Assembly (NCBI RefSeq): GCF_023016285.1
Contig: NZ_CP095413.1
Coordinates: 4,357,001 to 4,421,000, forward strand
Source of the DNA: Muricauda sp. SCSIO 64092
Lineage (GTDB): Bacteria > Bacteroidota > Bacteroidia > Flavobacteriales > Flavobacteriaceae
Reading direction: 5' to 3'
DNA: 64,000 nucleotides
In this document: positions 43,398-52,351 of the stretch, piece after piece
Layout of the letters: the number at the start of each line of letters is the position of its first letter
How positions within the stretch are numbered: the first letter of the stretch is position 1
The notes under the pieces: generated by a model
Told to the model about the DNA's origin: nothing
The model's input: only the letters and a program-made list of their open reading frames with translations
Databases searched by the model: none
Position numbers and translations under genes: made by a program

Positions 43398-46300
43398 TTA
43401 CTTTTTCCTAGCCTGAAAGCTAAAGGTTTCTATACCATATTTGGATACGTTCATGGATGGTGTCGGTTTGGGGTCCTCTTCAATAATGTTCATATGTTGT
43501 AGGTTTTCCATCCTAAAAAAGGAATCCATGTTCACCTTGGTGTCCTTACCGGCCATATCGTACATTCTAACGACCAAATCATCGGAATCCTCGGCTTTTT
43601 TGATAGTGGATACATTAATGTTCCCTTGATCAACACTAAAGAAACCCAAACGTTCGGGCAAAGACGCCTTAGCAGAGGCGTCGGGATAAACCACTACATG
43701 TAAAGGATCGTTCTGCTGTTCTGCAATGCGCATCCCTTCAAGGCTTCCTGTTTTGTGGGAGGTCAAAATGTTATGATAGCTGTGGTCACCGGCCTGGGAA
43801 TACTCATTTCCTTCCCAATGACAAGATGTTCTACTGGCCAACAACAGATGTTGGAGAAGGGTATCTTCTGAATCGGTTGTGGGATCGATCCAATCAAATG
43901 CAGCGACCGATGAGCTCAAGGTCACCGTAAGGTCATCATCCGAGGCGGAGAACCAGTCCATGATTGCCCTTGGATGCACATCCTTGGCCAATGCGGTGTA
44001 ACGATCACCGGCGGTATCAATCTCATCCTGACCAACTTTTACCGCTCCAAAAGGAACTTCATGGGTTACCAGGGCATTGTCCATGGCAATGGGAAAGGCT
44101 GTTCTGAATTCCCGATATAACTCCCCGGACCAGTTTAGCAAACGGGTTTCAAAAAGGACTCTTTTTAACTCGTGATAAATGGTCACATCCTGTTCCACTA
44201 TGGCATGAAGGATGGGCTGCTTGATTCTGTAGGTGGTGAACACATCGCCCGTGCTCAAAATTTCCCAGTTTGCCTGGTGATTGCTGACCTTGTCAAAGTC
44301 CTTCATAAAGGGCTGTTGGATATCCCCAAACTCCCCAGCACCATTACCTTCAGAATACAGGGTAAATACCTCTCCTGCTTTGAGGTCGCCACTCTTGAAC
44401 AGGTTTCGTTTCAATTCCTTATCATATATCTGTCCAATGCCCCCGGTTTCAAAACTGATTTTGTAGAAATCGTTCTCATAGGTGGTCATGGATGCCCCCG
44501 GATTTGATTTCCTGGACGGTTTGGCTGTTGGTTTTACATAATAAGTGGCATAACCGATGGCCGGGATGTTTTTTGCAATAAACACCAAATCGGCACTTTT
44601 GATGCTCCCATCTTCATAATGGACCTCGTTGGAAACTTGGGTGGTAATGGGGTCTTTGTCAGCGGAATGGACCTCCAGGGATTTTGCTTTTCCCTTTTCG
44701 AGATTGATGGTAACGGTTACGGGGTCCGTTCGCTCCCACGAAAGGCTATTGAAAAGTACGACGGGAATTCCCTTTTTATCATCGGTCTTGATTCTATTGG
44801 CGATGAATTTGGTTCCTTTTTTTAAGAGATCAGTACCCATGGTCCTTGACTCCACCAGCTTTTCCTTGAACAGGTTATCCGTAATATCACCATCATGTCC
44901 GCCCCAACCATGATCAGGATAGATTTTGGACTGCCATGCCTTGTCAAAATCCCCATAGGGATAAGGCATCCTTTTTGAATCCAAGGTATGGGCAATGGCC
45001 ATAAATTTTTCGGCTGCCGGCAATAGTTTGGATGCCTCACGGCTTGCCGTGAGCGCATCATGGTGTGCGGGACCATGAATGTAGACCCAGACATTGGGGC
45101 GTTCCCCCCTAATGGTCTCTATATTGGTGGCATTCTTGCGTGCCAGGGGCATAAACTCATCGGCGGTCATCAGCTCCATATCGGGGAAAAACACCTTATT
45201 TTCATTGCCATCGTTGTCTTTTACGCTCTCAAAATTGTTCCATGCTTCAATAAAATCGGAATAGTCCATGGCCGGAATCATATCCTGGCTGGACAATAGT
45301 GGGGTAATGGTATGGCCTTCCTTAAAGGAAGGTTCCCAATAGACCACCTGCTCGGCGGCATATTTCATTTTACTGCTCAACTCCTTGGAAAGCTCAAGGA
45401 TGTCATTGCCATAATGCCCAGGGGAGTAGGTGAACACAGCACTGCCATCTGGGCTTTCCCAATTGAACATTCCCTTGGCATGCCTGCTGATGACCATGTA
45501 TTCCACCCCGGCTTTTTTCATGATCTGGGGAAATTGCAACGTCTTGCCAGGTACGTCCACATTCCAGTAGACTTTGGAATCGTAGCCCCCAAAGGTCTTT
45601 TTTACCCATTTTTTGCCCAGATAAAATTGACGTACCAGGCCTTCTCCATCGTACATGTCTTCATACGGGCAGTTATAGGATGCTCCTACGGAAACCAGTT
45701 TTTTGTCCAATAGGGTCGTTATTTTTTCTTGTGCATCGGGATGCCTGTTCAGGTATTCCCGTAACATAAGGCCGTCCTCAATGTCAAAACCGTAGTCGGA
45801 TCGGGTAAAGGCATCGTTGATGACTGGGGTCAATACCAAAGTATCCCTAAGGATAATACAGACTTCCGGACGATCTACCCAGGCAATGTCCTGATGGCTC
45901 GAATTCATCACTGATACCTTGCCCCCCTCGTTTCGTCGGTCAAAAAAGTCGTCATAGGCATTGAACAGGGAAGGTTTGTACAATTTGGTGATGCTGGCCT
46001 GCCAACCGTTTTGGACTTGCGCGTTGTAGGCGTAAAAATAGGCCCCCAGAATATCCGATGTATTTGGAGCAGTACCATTTTCCAGGGGAATGGCAATATC
46101 ATCTTCTCCATAAATAATCCTGAACTCCTTTTTTGGGGCTTTTAGGGTTATTGAGGCCTTTGCCAACGCTCCCTGGTCTTTAAAAACCCCCTTTTTACTT
46201 TTCTTGCCATCACTTACTATTTGAACGGTCCTGCCTGCAAAATGGGTGGGAGCGTCAATGTACATAACTCCATCTTTAGCCTTTATGCTAAAGGAAGCCT

Positions 46301-47012
46301 CTTCCTCAGCGGACATTTTTAGGTTTTCGAGCAGGTTGTTGGCCTTGGCCAACATAAACCAGGAATTGCTCCCCTTTTTGTGCCCTTGTACCTTTATTCT
46401 TAGCTGCTTCCCTTTTCCGGTCATTGCTGTGGGCAATGTCAATCGAAATAGGCCCACTCCATCTTTGTTCAAATCTCTTTTGACCAAGATATATTCCGCC
46501 ATAGTACCGCTTTCCTTGTTCAGGATTTTGAGGGTACCGTCTTCGTTTGCTATAAAGGTCAATGCCAATTGCTTATTGACAAAAACATCGTAAGGCTGTC
46601 TAAGGTTTAAATCAATGTTGGAATAAAAGGCAAAGGTCACCATTGGTCCGGCATGGGTTTCCGGTACGGTATTGGTCAGGAACTCAAAGTACATGAGCCC
46701 GGTACTTGCCCGTGAAATCATATGTTGGTTCACTTCGTCCCGAATGGAGGGGTATTGGTAATCACCCCCACCAATCTTACTGTGGAATCCTTCGATATCA
46801 TTCTTGCACATTTGATAGAGCTTGTATGCCGTATTGATCTCGTGAATGTGGTTATGGCCCCCACCCCCATGAAAGGGTACGGCCATTGCGGTTCTTTTCG
46901 CATTGTCCAATGTTGTGGAAAACCCGGCCGAATGTGCCCAAGGCACCGTGACAAGAATTACCAGGCCCAACATTACATTTCTTACGCTACTGTTCATCCA
47001 ATCTGTTTTCAT
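43398..47012 (-). CDS. large divergent GH38-like alpha-mannosidase
   Basis: This 1204-residue secreted protein (signal segment VMLGLVILVTVPWAHSAG) carries a GH38-like catalytic region beginning near residue 367. NSSHQDIAW gives the HxD zinc pair (H373, D375), WNVDVPGK would hold the nucleophile (D486), and HGPAHHDALTASR may supply the further zinc His. Beta domains typical of GH38 follow to the end. The first 365 residues are an extra, beta-rich region that I do not recognise, with a GGGGHNHIHE stretch. It is longer and more divergent than usual GH38 (about 800-1050). It probably trims alpha-mannosides outside the cell. It lies after the UxuA-like gene. Confidence 0.8.
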   Translation of the reverse strand: MKTDWMNSSVRNVMLGLVILVTVPWAHSAGFSTTLDNAKRTAMAVPFHGGGGHNHIHEINTAYKLYQMCKNDIEGFHSKIGGGDYQYPSIRDEVNQHMISRASTGLMYFEFLTNTVPETHAGPMVTFAFYSNIDLNLRQPYDVFVNKQLALTFIANEDGTLKILNKESGTMAEYILVKRDLNKDGVGLFRLTLPTAMTGKGKQLRIKVQGHKKGSNSWFMLAKANNLLENLKMSAEEEASFSIKAKDGVMYIDAPTHFAGRTVQIVSDGKKSKKGVFKDQGALAKASITLKAPKKEFRIIYGEDDIAIPLENGTAPNTSDILGAYFYAYNAQVQNGWQASITKLYKPSLFNAYDDFFDRRNEGGKVSVMNSSHQDIAWVDRPEVCIILRDTLVLTPVINDAFTRSDYGFDIEDGLMLREYLNRHPDAQEKITTLLDKKLVSVGASYNCPYEDMYDGEGLVRQFYLGKKWVKKTFGGYDSKVYWNVDVPGKTLQFPQIMKKAGVEYMVISRHAKGMFNWESPDGSAVFTYSPGHYGNDILELSKELSSKMKYAAEQVVYWEPSFKEGHTITPLLSSQDMIPAMDYSDFIEAWNNFESVKDNDGNENKVFFPDMELMTADEFMPLARKNATNIETIRGERPNVWVYIHGPAHHDALTASREASKLLPAAEKFMAIAHTLDSKRMPYPYGDFDKAWQSKIYPDHGWGGHDGDITDNLFKEKLVESRTMGTDLLKKGTKFIANRIKTDDKKGIPVVLFNSLSWERTDPVTVTINLEKGKAKSLEVHSADKDPITTQVSNEVHYEDGSIKSADLVFIAKNIPAIGYATYYVKPTAKPSRKSNPGASMTTYENDFYKISFETGGIGQIYDKELKRNLFKSGDLKAGEVFTLYSEGNGAGEFGDIQQPFMKDFDKVSNHQANWEILSTGDVFTTYRIKQPILHAIVEQDVTIYHELKRVLFETRLLNWSGELYREFRTAFPIAMDNALVTHEVPFGAVKVGQDEIDTAGDRYTALAKDVHPRAIMDWFSASDDDLTVTLSSSVAAFDWIDPTTDSEDTLLQHLLLASRTSCHWEGNEYSQAGDHSYHNILTSHKTGSLEGMRIAEQQNDPLHVVVYPDASAKASLPERLGFFSVDQGNINVSTIKKAEDSDDLVVRMYDMAGKDTKVNMDSFFRMENLQHMNIIEEDPKPTPSMNVSKYGIETFSFQARKK

Positions 47013-47062
47013 TATTTCTCAATCTGTTTTTTTATCGGTATCTATCTATTAAAATCTTTCGG

Positions 47063-48127
47063 TCAATCGTCATTTAAATGTGAAATGGCCGCTTTCATAT
47101 AACCCATGGCATAGGCCATACCGGCATGCCAGGGGGCATTACAGGTCATTTGCGGGGTATGATCGGGAATCAAGACCCCTTTAAAATCGTTCTTCTTTAA
47201 AATCCTTAGGATTCTGAACATGTCCATATCGCCCTCATCCACAAACACCTCCCTGTAGTTGGGGACCTTGCCCACGATATTCCTAAAGTGGACGTAACTT
47301 ATTTTTCCTTGCCGGCTATAGGTATCGGTAGCCTCGTACACATCCCCTTCGGTCATTTCGGCTATGGAACCCAAACAGAATTCCAAATTGTTTGACGGGC
47401 TAGGGTTCATGTCAAGCAATTTTTGATACATATGGGGTTGGTAGACCAGTCTTGGGGTTTCCCGCACAAAGGGCATGGGGGGATCATCCGGGTGGGCGGC
47501 CATCTGGACACCTGCCTCTTCGGCCACCGGCAGGATTTCGTTCAAAAAGTACCGTAGCCTTTCCCATAGTTCGTTGTGGTCAATTTTGGGCACGGTACCT
47601 TCAGGAGCACTTTCATCATATACCATATTCCAGACCATGCCGTTGGGTATTGGTGTGGTATCTACCCCTTCCATGCCCACGGAAACCGCTCCACCCCTTG
47701 CATATGGACCCCGCATACGTGAAGACACCCCCGCCAGGGAAAAGTTGTAACCAAACACCGGAATGCCGGCCTTACCCACATTCCGGATAAGCTGTTTTAG
47801 ATTTTCCATTTGGCCTTGTTTTTTGGGACCATCCAAAAGGATATCGTGCCAATGGGCGGGGTCAAAATTTTCGATGCCCTCCAGTTCAAGCCCATGGGAA
47901 TTGATTTCCTTTTTTAGGGCCTTCAACTCCTCATATGTCCATATTTCATTTGGATTTCCTGCTTTGCCCCAACCTTTTTTATCTCCTATGGGCTGATCTG
48001 CATTATCTTGGTTATGCCCAAAATAATCCACCAAATGGACGATTAAATGTGTGGCTCCACATTGCTTCGCAAACTTGTAATGGGCTTCGTTGAGCATATG
48101 TCTGTATAATCCGAATCCTAATTTCAT
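47063..48127 (-). CDS. UxuA-like mannonate dehydratase family protein
   Basis: This 354-residue TIM-barrel protein of the mannonate dehydratase/xylose-isomerase-like superfamily has AAHPDDPPMPFVRETPRLVY near residues 216-235, NNLEFCLGSIAEMTEGDVYE, ISYVHFRNIVGKVPNYREVF and VDEGDMDMFRILR, then IPDHTPQMTCN. These are the metal-binding His, Cys and Asp blocks of UxuA. UxuA removes water from D-mannonate to give KDG, but uncharacterised branches with other substrates are common, and no UxuB partner is present. It has a four-base overlap with the CoA-transferase gene upstream. The product could be a 2-keto-3-deoxy acid. Confidence 0.85.
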   Translation of the reverse strand: MKLGFGLYRHMLNEAHYKFAKQCGATHLIVHLVDYFGHNQDNADQPIGDKKGWGKAGNPNEIWTYEELKALKKEINSHGLELEGIENFDPAHWHDILLDGPKKQGQMENLKQLIRNVGKAGIPVFGYNFSLAGVSSRMRGPYARGGAVSVGMEGVDTTPIPNGMVWNMVYDESAPEGTVPKIDHNELWERLRYFLNEILPVAEEAGVQMAAHPDDPPMPFVRETPRLVYQPHMYQKLLDMNPSPSNNLEFCLGSIAEMTEGDVYEATDTYSRQGKISYVHFRNIVGKVPNYREVFVDEGDMDMFRILRILKKNDFKGVLIPDHTPQMTCNAPWHAGMAYAMGYMKAAISHLNDD

Positions 48128-49335
48128 TTCTGTTCCATTTCTGTAATGAATTGATTGATTTTATCTTCTGAATAGCCACAAAACTCCTTCAGGATGTCTT
48201 TTGCGTCTTCGTTCAACAAGGGAGCAGGTTTGTAGATCTTTTGAGGGGTGTCGCTAAACCATACAGGGAAGCCCGTTGTCCTTACCTTGCCCGCTTTGGG
48301 GTGGTCTATTTCTATAATCATATTGTTGTGTTTTATTTGAGGGTCTTTCACCATTTCATCAAAAGTGTTGACCTGGGAGCACCAAATATCCTTTTCCAAA
48401 AGGATGTCCAACCATTCTTTGGTGGTCCTGGTCCTGAACACGGCATCAAAGTCCGAACGGATCTCATCCCTACATTCCATAATATTGTTGGAAGCATACT
48501 CCCCCGAATCATATTTTTTTGCCCCAATGGCCTGAGCCAGTTTTTGTACTGGGTTCATACCAATGGCGATATAGCTGTCCTGGGTGTGATAAATTCCATA
48601 GGGTGCACCCAACCATGGATTGGGGATGCCGCTTTCGCTTCGTTCGGGATTTTCCCCTTTGTGCAAATAGGCCGTTACTTCCTGGATATGGAACCCAACC
48701 ACCGAATTGAGTAGGTTGGTCTCTATTTTTTGTCCTTTACCTGTAGTGTTTCGGGAATGGATGGCCGCCAAAACGGATTGATTAATGAATAAACTAGTCA
48801 ATAAATCGGCCTGCCCAACAGCTGTGACCATGGGCATGTCGCCTTTTTTACCGTTCAAAGCGGCACCCCCTCCCATGGACTGTGCCAATAAATCCTGACC
48901 CGGCCTTTGCAGGTAGGGACCGGAACCACCATAACCCGAACTTGAGCAATAGATTAAACCGGGATTAAGCTGTTTCATATCCGCATAGCCCAGTCCCAAT
49001 CTTTCCATTACCCCGGGACGGAAGTTTTCGATTAGAATATCAGCCTTGGAAATAATGGCTTTTGCAATGGCATGGCCTTTAGGGTCCTTGAGATTCAGGG
49101 CAATACTTCTTTTGTTCCTGTTAAAGCTCAAGAACGAAATACTCTCGCCATTTGGATACATGTTTCCGTACGAATAATGTCGCATCCAATCCCCTTTTTG
49201 GGGTTCGATTTTGATGATATCGGCCCCCATATCGCCCAACATCTGTGTCGCCCATGGGCCTTGTGCCAGTTGGGTGAAATCGGCTACGACCAATCCTTTT
49301 AAGGGGCCATTGTTTTCTGTATCGTTGTTTGCCAT
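48124..49335 (-). CDS. family III CoA-transferase (CaiB/BaiF)
   Basis: This 403-residue protein is paralogous to the one at 39834. It has VVADFTQLAQGPWATQMLGD, GADIIKIEPQKGDW, NRNKRSIALNL, LIENFRPGVMERLGLGYADM and the active-site RPGQDLL with presumed catalytic Asp148. The donor and acceptor acids are unknown. A LacI-type operator sits in the 19-base gap just before its ATG, so transcription of this gene and those after it may be separately controlled. It overlaps the UxuA-like gene by four bases. Confidence 0.93.
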   Translation of the reverse strand: MANNDTENNGPLKGLVVADFTQLAQGPWATQMLGDMGADIIKIEPQKGDWMRHYSYGNMYPNGESISFLSFNRNKRSIALNLKDPKGHAIAKAIISKADILIENFRPGVMERLGLGYADMKQLNPGLIYCSSSGYGGSGPYLQRPGQDLLAQSMGGGAALNGKKGDMPMVTAVGQADLLTSLFINQSVLAAIHSRNTTGKGQKIETNLLNSVVGFHIQEVTAYLHKGENPERSESGIPNPWLGAPYGIYHTQDSYIAIGMNPVQKLAQAIGAKKYDSGEYASNNIMECRDEIRSDFDAVFRTRTTKEWLDILLEKDIWCSQVNTFDEMVKDPQIKHNNMIIEIDHPKAGKVRTTGFPVWFSDTPQKIYKPAPLLNEDAKDILKEFCGYSEDKINQFITEMEQK

Positions 49336-49339
49336 AGTT

Positions 49340-49355
49340 ACTAAATCGGTTTAGC
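49340..49355. promoter_or_regulatory. LacI-type operator inside operon
   Basis: ACTAAATCGGTTTAGC matches the operators at 56312 and 57384 (core CTAAAYCGGTTTAG). It fills almost the whole gap between the lactonase stop and the CoA-transferase start, only a few bases upstream of the ATG at 49335. Confidence 0.7.
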
Positions 49356-50416
49356 TAATTCATTCTGTTTAGAAATGTGATGCACACCGGTGATAAAATT
49401 TCCTTGGTGCGGTATACCTCATCCAATCTTCCGTCCTGTAGAATTCGATAGACCACCGTATCATGGGAATTCTGATGGCCTGCAATGAGCCACCGACCAT
49501 CTGGGGTGATATTGAATTCGCGTATTTCCTCTCCTTGGGTATGCTGATATCCCACGCACACCAACCCATTTTCTAAAACCTGAAAAATGGTCAACAGTTC
49601 AGCACCCCTATTGGCCGTATACAGGTATTTACCACCAGGGTGAAGTCTTATTGCGGAAGCACTTGGTTGCCCTGTATAATTATCCGGTAAGGAGTTGTGG
49701 GTAGCCATTTCCCGAAAAACGCCCTCTTGCTCCTGTACTACGGAAACCTTACCACTTAATTCATTGAGCACATAGCCTAAGCTTCCTTTGGTATTGAACA
49801 CCATATGTCGAGGTCCGCCACCCTTGGAAACCGTAATATCCTTATCGGCATTGGAAACCAGTTTATCTTCCTGTAACCGATAGGCTTTTATGGTATCAAT
49901 ACCGAGGTCGCATACATAAATATCCACTTTATTGGGGTGTATGATTACCTGGTGCGCGTGCGGTCCTTCTTGACGGGCTTCATTGATGCTTGCCCCTTGA
50001 TGTCGGTATTCTTTCACGGAAGGCAAGATGCTTCCAGAGGTATCCAATGGGTATTGAATCACATTGCCCGTGGCATAACAGGCCAGCAAAATGTTGTTTT
50101 CATGGAAGCTGAGGTGACAGGGATATCCTCCTGAAATGGACTGTTCATTGCTGAATTCCAATGAAAGATCGGATTTTACTTTATAAGCCTGTATTTTTGG
50201 GTTCGCATTTGCATCGAGCTCGGTAGGGCAGTACAGGAATCGGTTGTCATTCCGTAACGCCAAATAGCTCGGGTTCCGTACCATTTTGGTATGCAATGTG
50301 GTCAACTCCCCTGTATCCGTATTCAACTGCACCGTATAGATGCCCTTACCGATACCCCCAAATCCGGGAATTGGATATTCCGTATAGCTGCCCACAAAAA
50401 ATGTTAACGGTCCCAT
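49355..50416 (-). CDS. lactonase-family seven-bladed propeller protein
   Basis: This 353-residue protein matches the 6-phosphogluconolactonase-type (YbhE/Pgl) propeller family. GKGIYTVQLNTDTGELT opens the first blade; ARQEGPHAHQVIIHPN and GGGPRHMVFNTKGSLGYVLN are the typical His- and Arg-containing blocks near residues 158-220, and LYTANRGAELLTIFQ follows. It has no signal peptide, so it acts in the cytoplasm. It would open a sugar lactone to its acid. Phosphorylated substrates need not be involved in the present context. It is separated by one base from the enoyl-CoA hydratase gene. Confidence 0.88.
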   Translation of the reverse strand: MGPLTFFVGSYTEYPIPGFGGIGKGIYTVQLNTDTGELTTLHTKMVRNPSYLALRNDNRFLYCPTELDANANPKIQAYKVKSDLSLEFSNEQSISGGYPCHLSFHENNILLACYATGNVIQYPLDTSGSILPSVKEYRHQGASINEARQEGPHAHQVIIHPNKVDIYVCDLGIDTIKAYRLQEDKLVSNADKDITVSKGGGPRHMVFNTKGSLGYVLNELSGKVSVVQEQEGVFREMATHNSLPDNYTGQPSASAIRLHPGGKYLYTANRGAELLTIFQVLENGLVCVGYQHTQGEEIREFNITPDGRWLIAGHQNSHDTVVYRILQDGRLDEVYRTKEILSPVCITFLNRMN

Positions 50417-50417
50417 C

Positions 50418-51185
50418 TTATGTTTTATCTATAAAATCCTGAATGGCCTTTTTGGCTTCGGCCCCATGAAACAGATGGGATACCGTTTTGCCCTCTTCAG
50501 TTATTTTTTGGTGAAAGGGTAGGGGGGATAGGCTCAAATGGGCCAATCGTTTCAATTCTTTTAAGGCGCCCAATGGCCTACGGGTCAATTTTTGGGCAAA
50601 GCGGAGCACCTCGGCATCAAATTCATGGGTTTGGTAAACATGGTTGACAATGCCCCATTCGAATAGTACGGATGCCGTATATTGCCCGCCCGTGAACAAC
50701 ATCTCCTTGGCCCTATTGATTCCAATTCTTTGGATCAAACGTTGGGTACCCCCACCACCTGGGACAAGACTTAGGAAAACTTCGGGGAGCCCCATTTTTG
50801 CCGTTTCCGAAGCCAAAATCATGTCACACGACAGGGCAATTTCGAACCCACCACCGAGGGCATATCCATTAACCGCAGCAATCCAGGGCTGTGGTGCGTT
50901 TTCGATGGAATCGTAGAGTTGTATACCCCTGTCCTGGAACGATTTGAACTGCTCCGGGGTTTGGCTTCCGTATTCTTTGATATCGGCCCCTGCCATAAAA
51001 GCCCGTCCCTGACCCGTGATGATCGCGACATGTACCCGATCATCGGCATTAATGGTTTCAATGCCATCAATGATTTCGTCCATCATTTCCCGGTTCATTG
51101 CATTGAGCTGTTCTGGTCGATTGAAACGCAAGGTGGCTACGTTCTTTGAAATTTCCGTTGTAATATGTGTATAGGTTTTGCCCAT
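50418..51185 (-). CDS. enoyl-CoA hydratase/isomerase
   Basis: This 255-residue crotonase-fold protein is complete. The oxyanion-hole and active-site residues are in place: AFMAGADIKEYG near residues 62-73, ALGGGFEIALSCD with Glu115, and MGLPEVFLSLVPGGGGTQRL with Glu135. Having both Glu fits hydration/dehydration of an acyl-CoA. Its presence among sugar-type enzymes, with two CoA-transferases, suggests a CoA ester of a sugar-derived acid as substrate. The spacing to its neighbours is one base on each side, so it is firmly in the operon. Confidence 0.93.
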   Translation of the reverse strand: MGKTYTHITTEISKNVATLRFNRPEQLNAMNREMMDEIIDGIETINADDRVHVAIITGQGRAFMAGADIKEYGSQTPEQFKSFQDRGIQLYDSIENAPQPWIAAVNGYALGGGFEIALSCDMILASETAKMGLPEVFLSLVPGGGGTQRLIQRIGINRAKEMLFTGGQYTASVLFEWGIVNHVYQTHEFDAEVLRFAQKLTRRPLGALKELKRLAHLSLSPLPFHQKITEEGKTVSHLFHGAEAKKAIQDFIDKT

Positions 51186-51186
51186 T

Positions 51187-52338
51187 TTAATGTAAGGTTT
51201 GGTACAATTGATTTAATTCCTTGACGACTTTGGATGAATCCATGGTTTCAAGCAGCCCCTTATGCAGTAGGTCCGCCCCTTCTTCTTGAAACAGGTTCCA
51301 GCCTTTGTGTTGTGGTCTTACATATGCGTTTTCCATGGTTTTTAGCGTGTTGACAAAAAAATTGTTGCATAATTTATTATTGCCTTGGGCATGCCACGCC
51401 ACAAGATTTGCAGGCTGCCCTCCATTTGCCGTGAAAATTCCCTTCTGGGTTTCTGCCCGGGCTACATATTCCGTATAGGCCACGGCCTCATCCGCATGTT
51501 TGCATTTTGATGAAATGGCCAGGCCCACCCCTCCCAATATGGTGGAAACGGAATGCTTCGGATTGGTGGGACTATCACTAAAATGAACCAGATTTTGGGC
51601 ATAGCCCATTCTGGAGTAATTGGTATATCCAAAAAGGAAAGGAACATAAACAATCTCATCCCTTGCTCCCATATGATTCAAAACCTGTATGGGATTCCAG
51701 GTCAAGGACTTTGGATGCAGGAAATCCAAGTGGTGCTTGAGTTCGTCCAAAACACGACTTCCTACTTTTTCATCCATTTCCCTATTCTTGATGAAATGTC
51801 CCCCTGTATCCTGGGCACAAAGGGTCAGGAACGTACACCAAAGATCGGTAGCACATAAGGGCCATGCCACTGCATGGTCTTGAGGTATTTTTTTATAAAA
51901 ATCAAATAGTTCTTTCCTTGTTTGGGGAAGTCCCAACTGCCATTTGGATAGTAATTCCTTTCGTGATGCCGCGACCAATGCAGCGGCATCAATTGGTAGC
52001 GCAAGCAGTTCTTCGTTGTAGAAGTACGACCTGAAACTTGGCCCCACCGATTGTTCCTCCAACGCTTTCAAAACAGTTTTGGGCAATCGTTCTTGTAAAG
52101 ACAACAACAGGCCATCGGCATAAGCTTGTCCTATATAGGGATGGTCGATCGTAATCAAATCATAGGTATCCATTAGATCGGTTATGGGCATATCACCAAA
52201 TTCCTTTAGGGTACGGGCATCCCACTCAATTCGGACATTTGGGTGCGTCTCGGTAAATGCCCTTGAGGTGGCCCTAAGGGGTTCATATCCCCTTGGGTGA
52301 TCCCATGCTATCCCTTTCAATCTAATTATTGCTGACAT
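51187..52338 (-). CDS. substrate-binding-protein-like protein, no signal peptide
   Basis: This 383-residue protein looks like a family 1 extracellular solute-binding protein: GIAWDHPRGYEPLRATSRAF, NVRIEWDARTLKEFGD and YDLITIDHPYIGQAYADGLL near the N-terminus, a hinge, and the SILGGVGLAISSKCKHADEA-type C-lobe block (STILGGVGLAISSKCKHADE). It lacks any signal peptide or lipobox and begins at MSAIIRLKG. No ABC permease or ATPase gene is near. It would be cytoplasmic, perhaps a ligand sensor or a chaperone for a substrate, or a recruited enzyme. It sits between an SDR gene and the enoyl-CoA hydratase gene with tight spacing. Confidence 0.8.
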   Translation of the reverse strand: MSAIIRLKGIAWDHPRGYEPLRATSRAFTETHPNVRIEWDARTLKEFGDMPITDLMDTYDLITIDHPYIGQAYADGLLLSLQERLPKTVLKALEEQSVGPSFRSYFYNEELLALPIDAAALVAASRKELLSKWQLGLPQTRKELFDFYKKIPQDHAVAWPLCATDLWCTFLTLCAQDTGGHFIKNREMDEKVGSRVLDELKHHLDFLHPKSLTWNPIQVLNHMGARDEIVYVPFLFGYTNYSRMGYAQNLVHFSDSPTNPKHSVSTILGGVGLAISSKCKHADEAVAYTEYVARAETQKGIFTANGGQPANLVAWHAQGNNKLCNNFFVNTLKTMENAYVRPQHKGWNLFQEEGADLLHKGLLETMDSSKVVKELNQLYQTLH

Positions 52339-52351
52339 TGTGTACCAAGGT

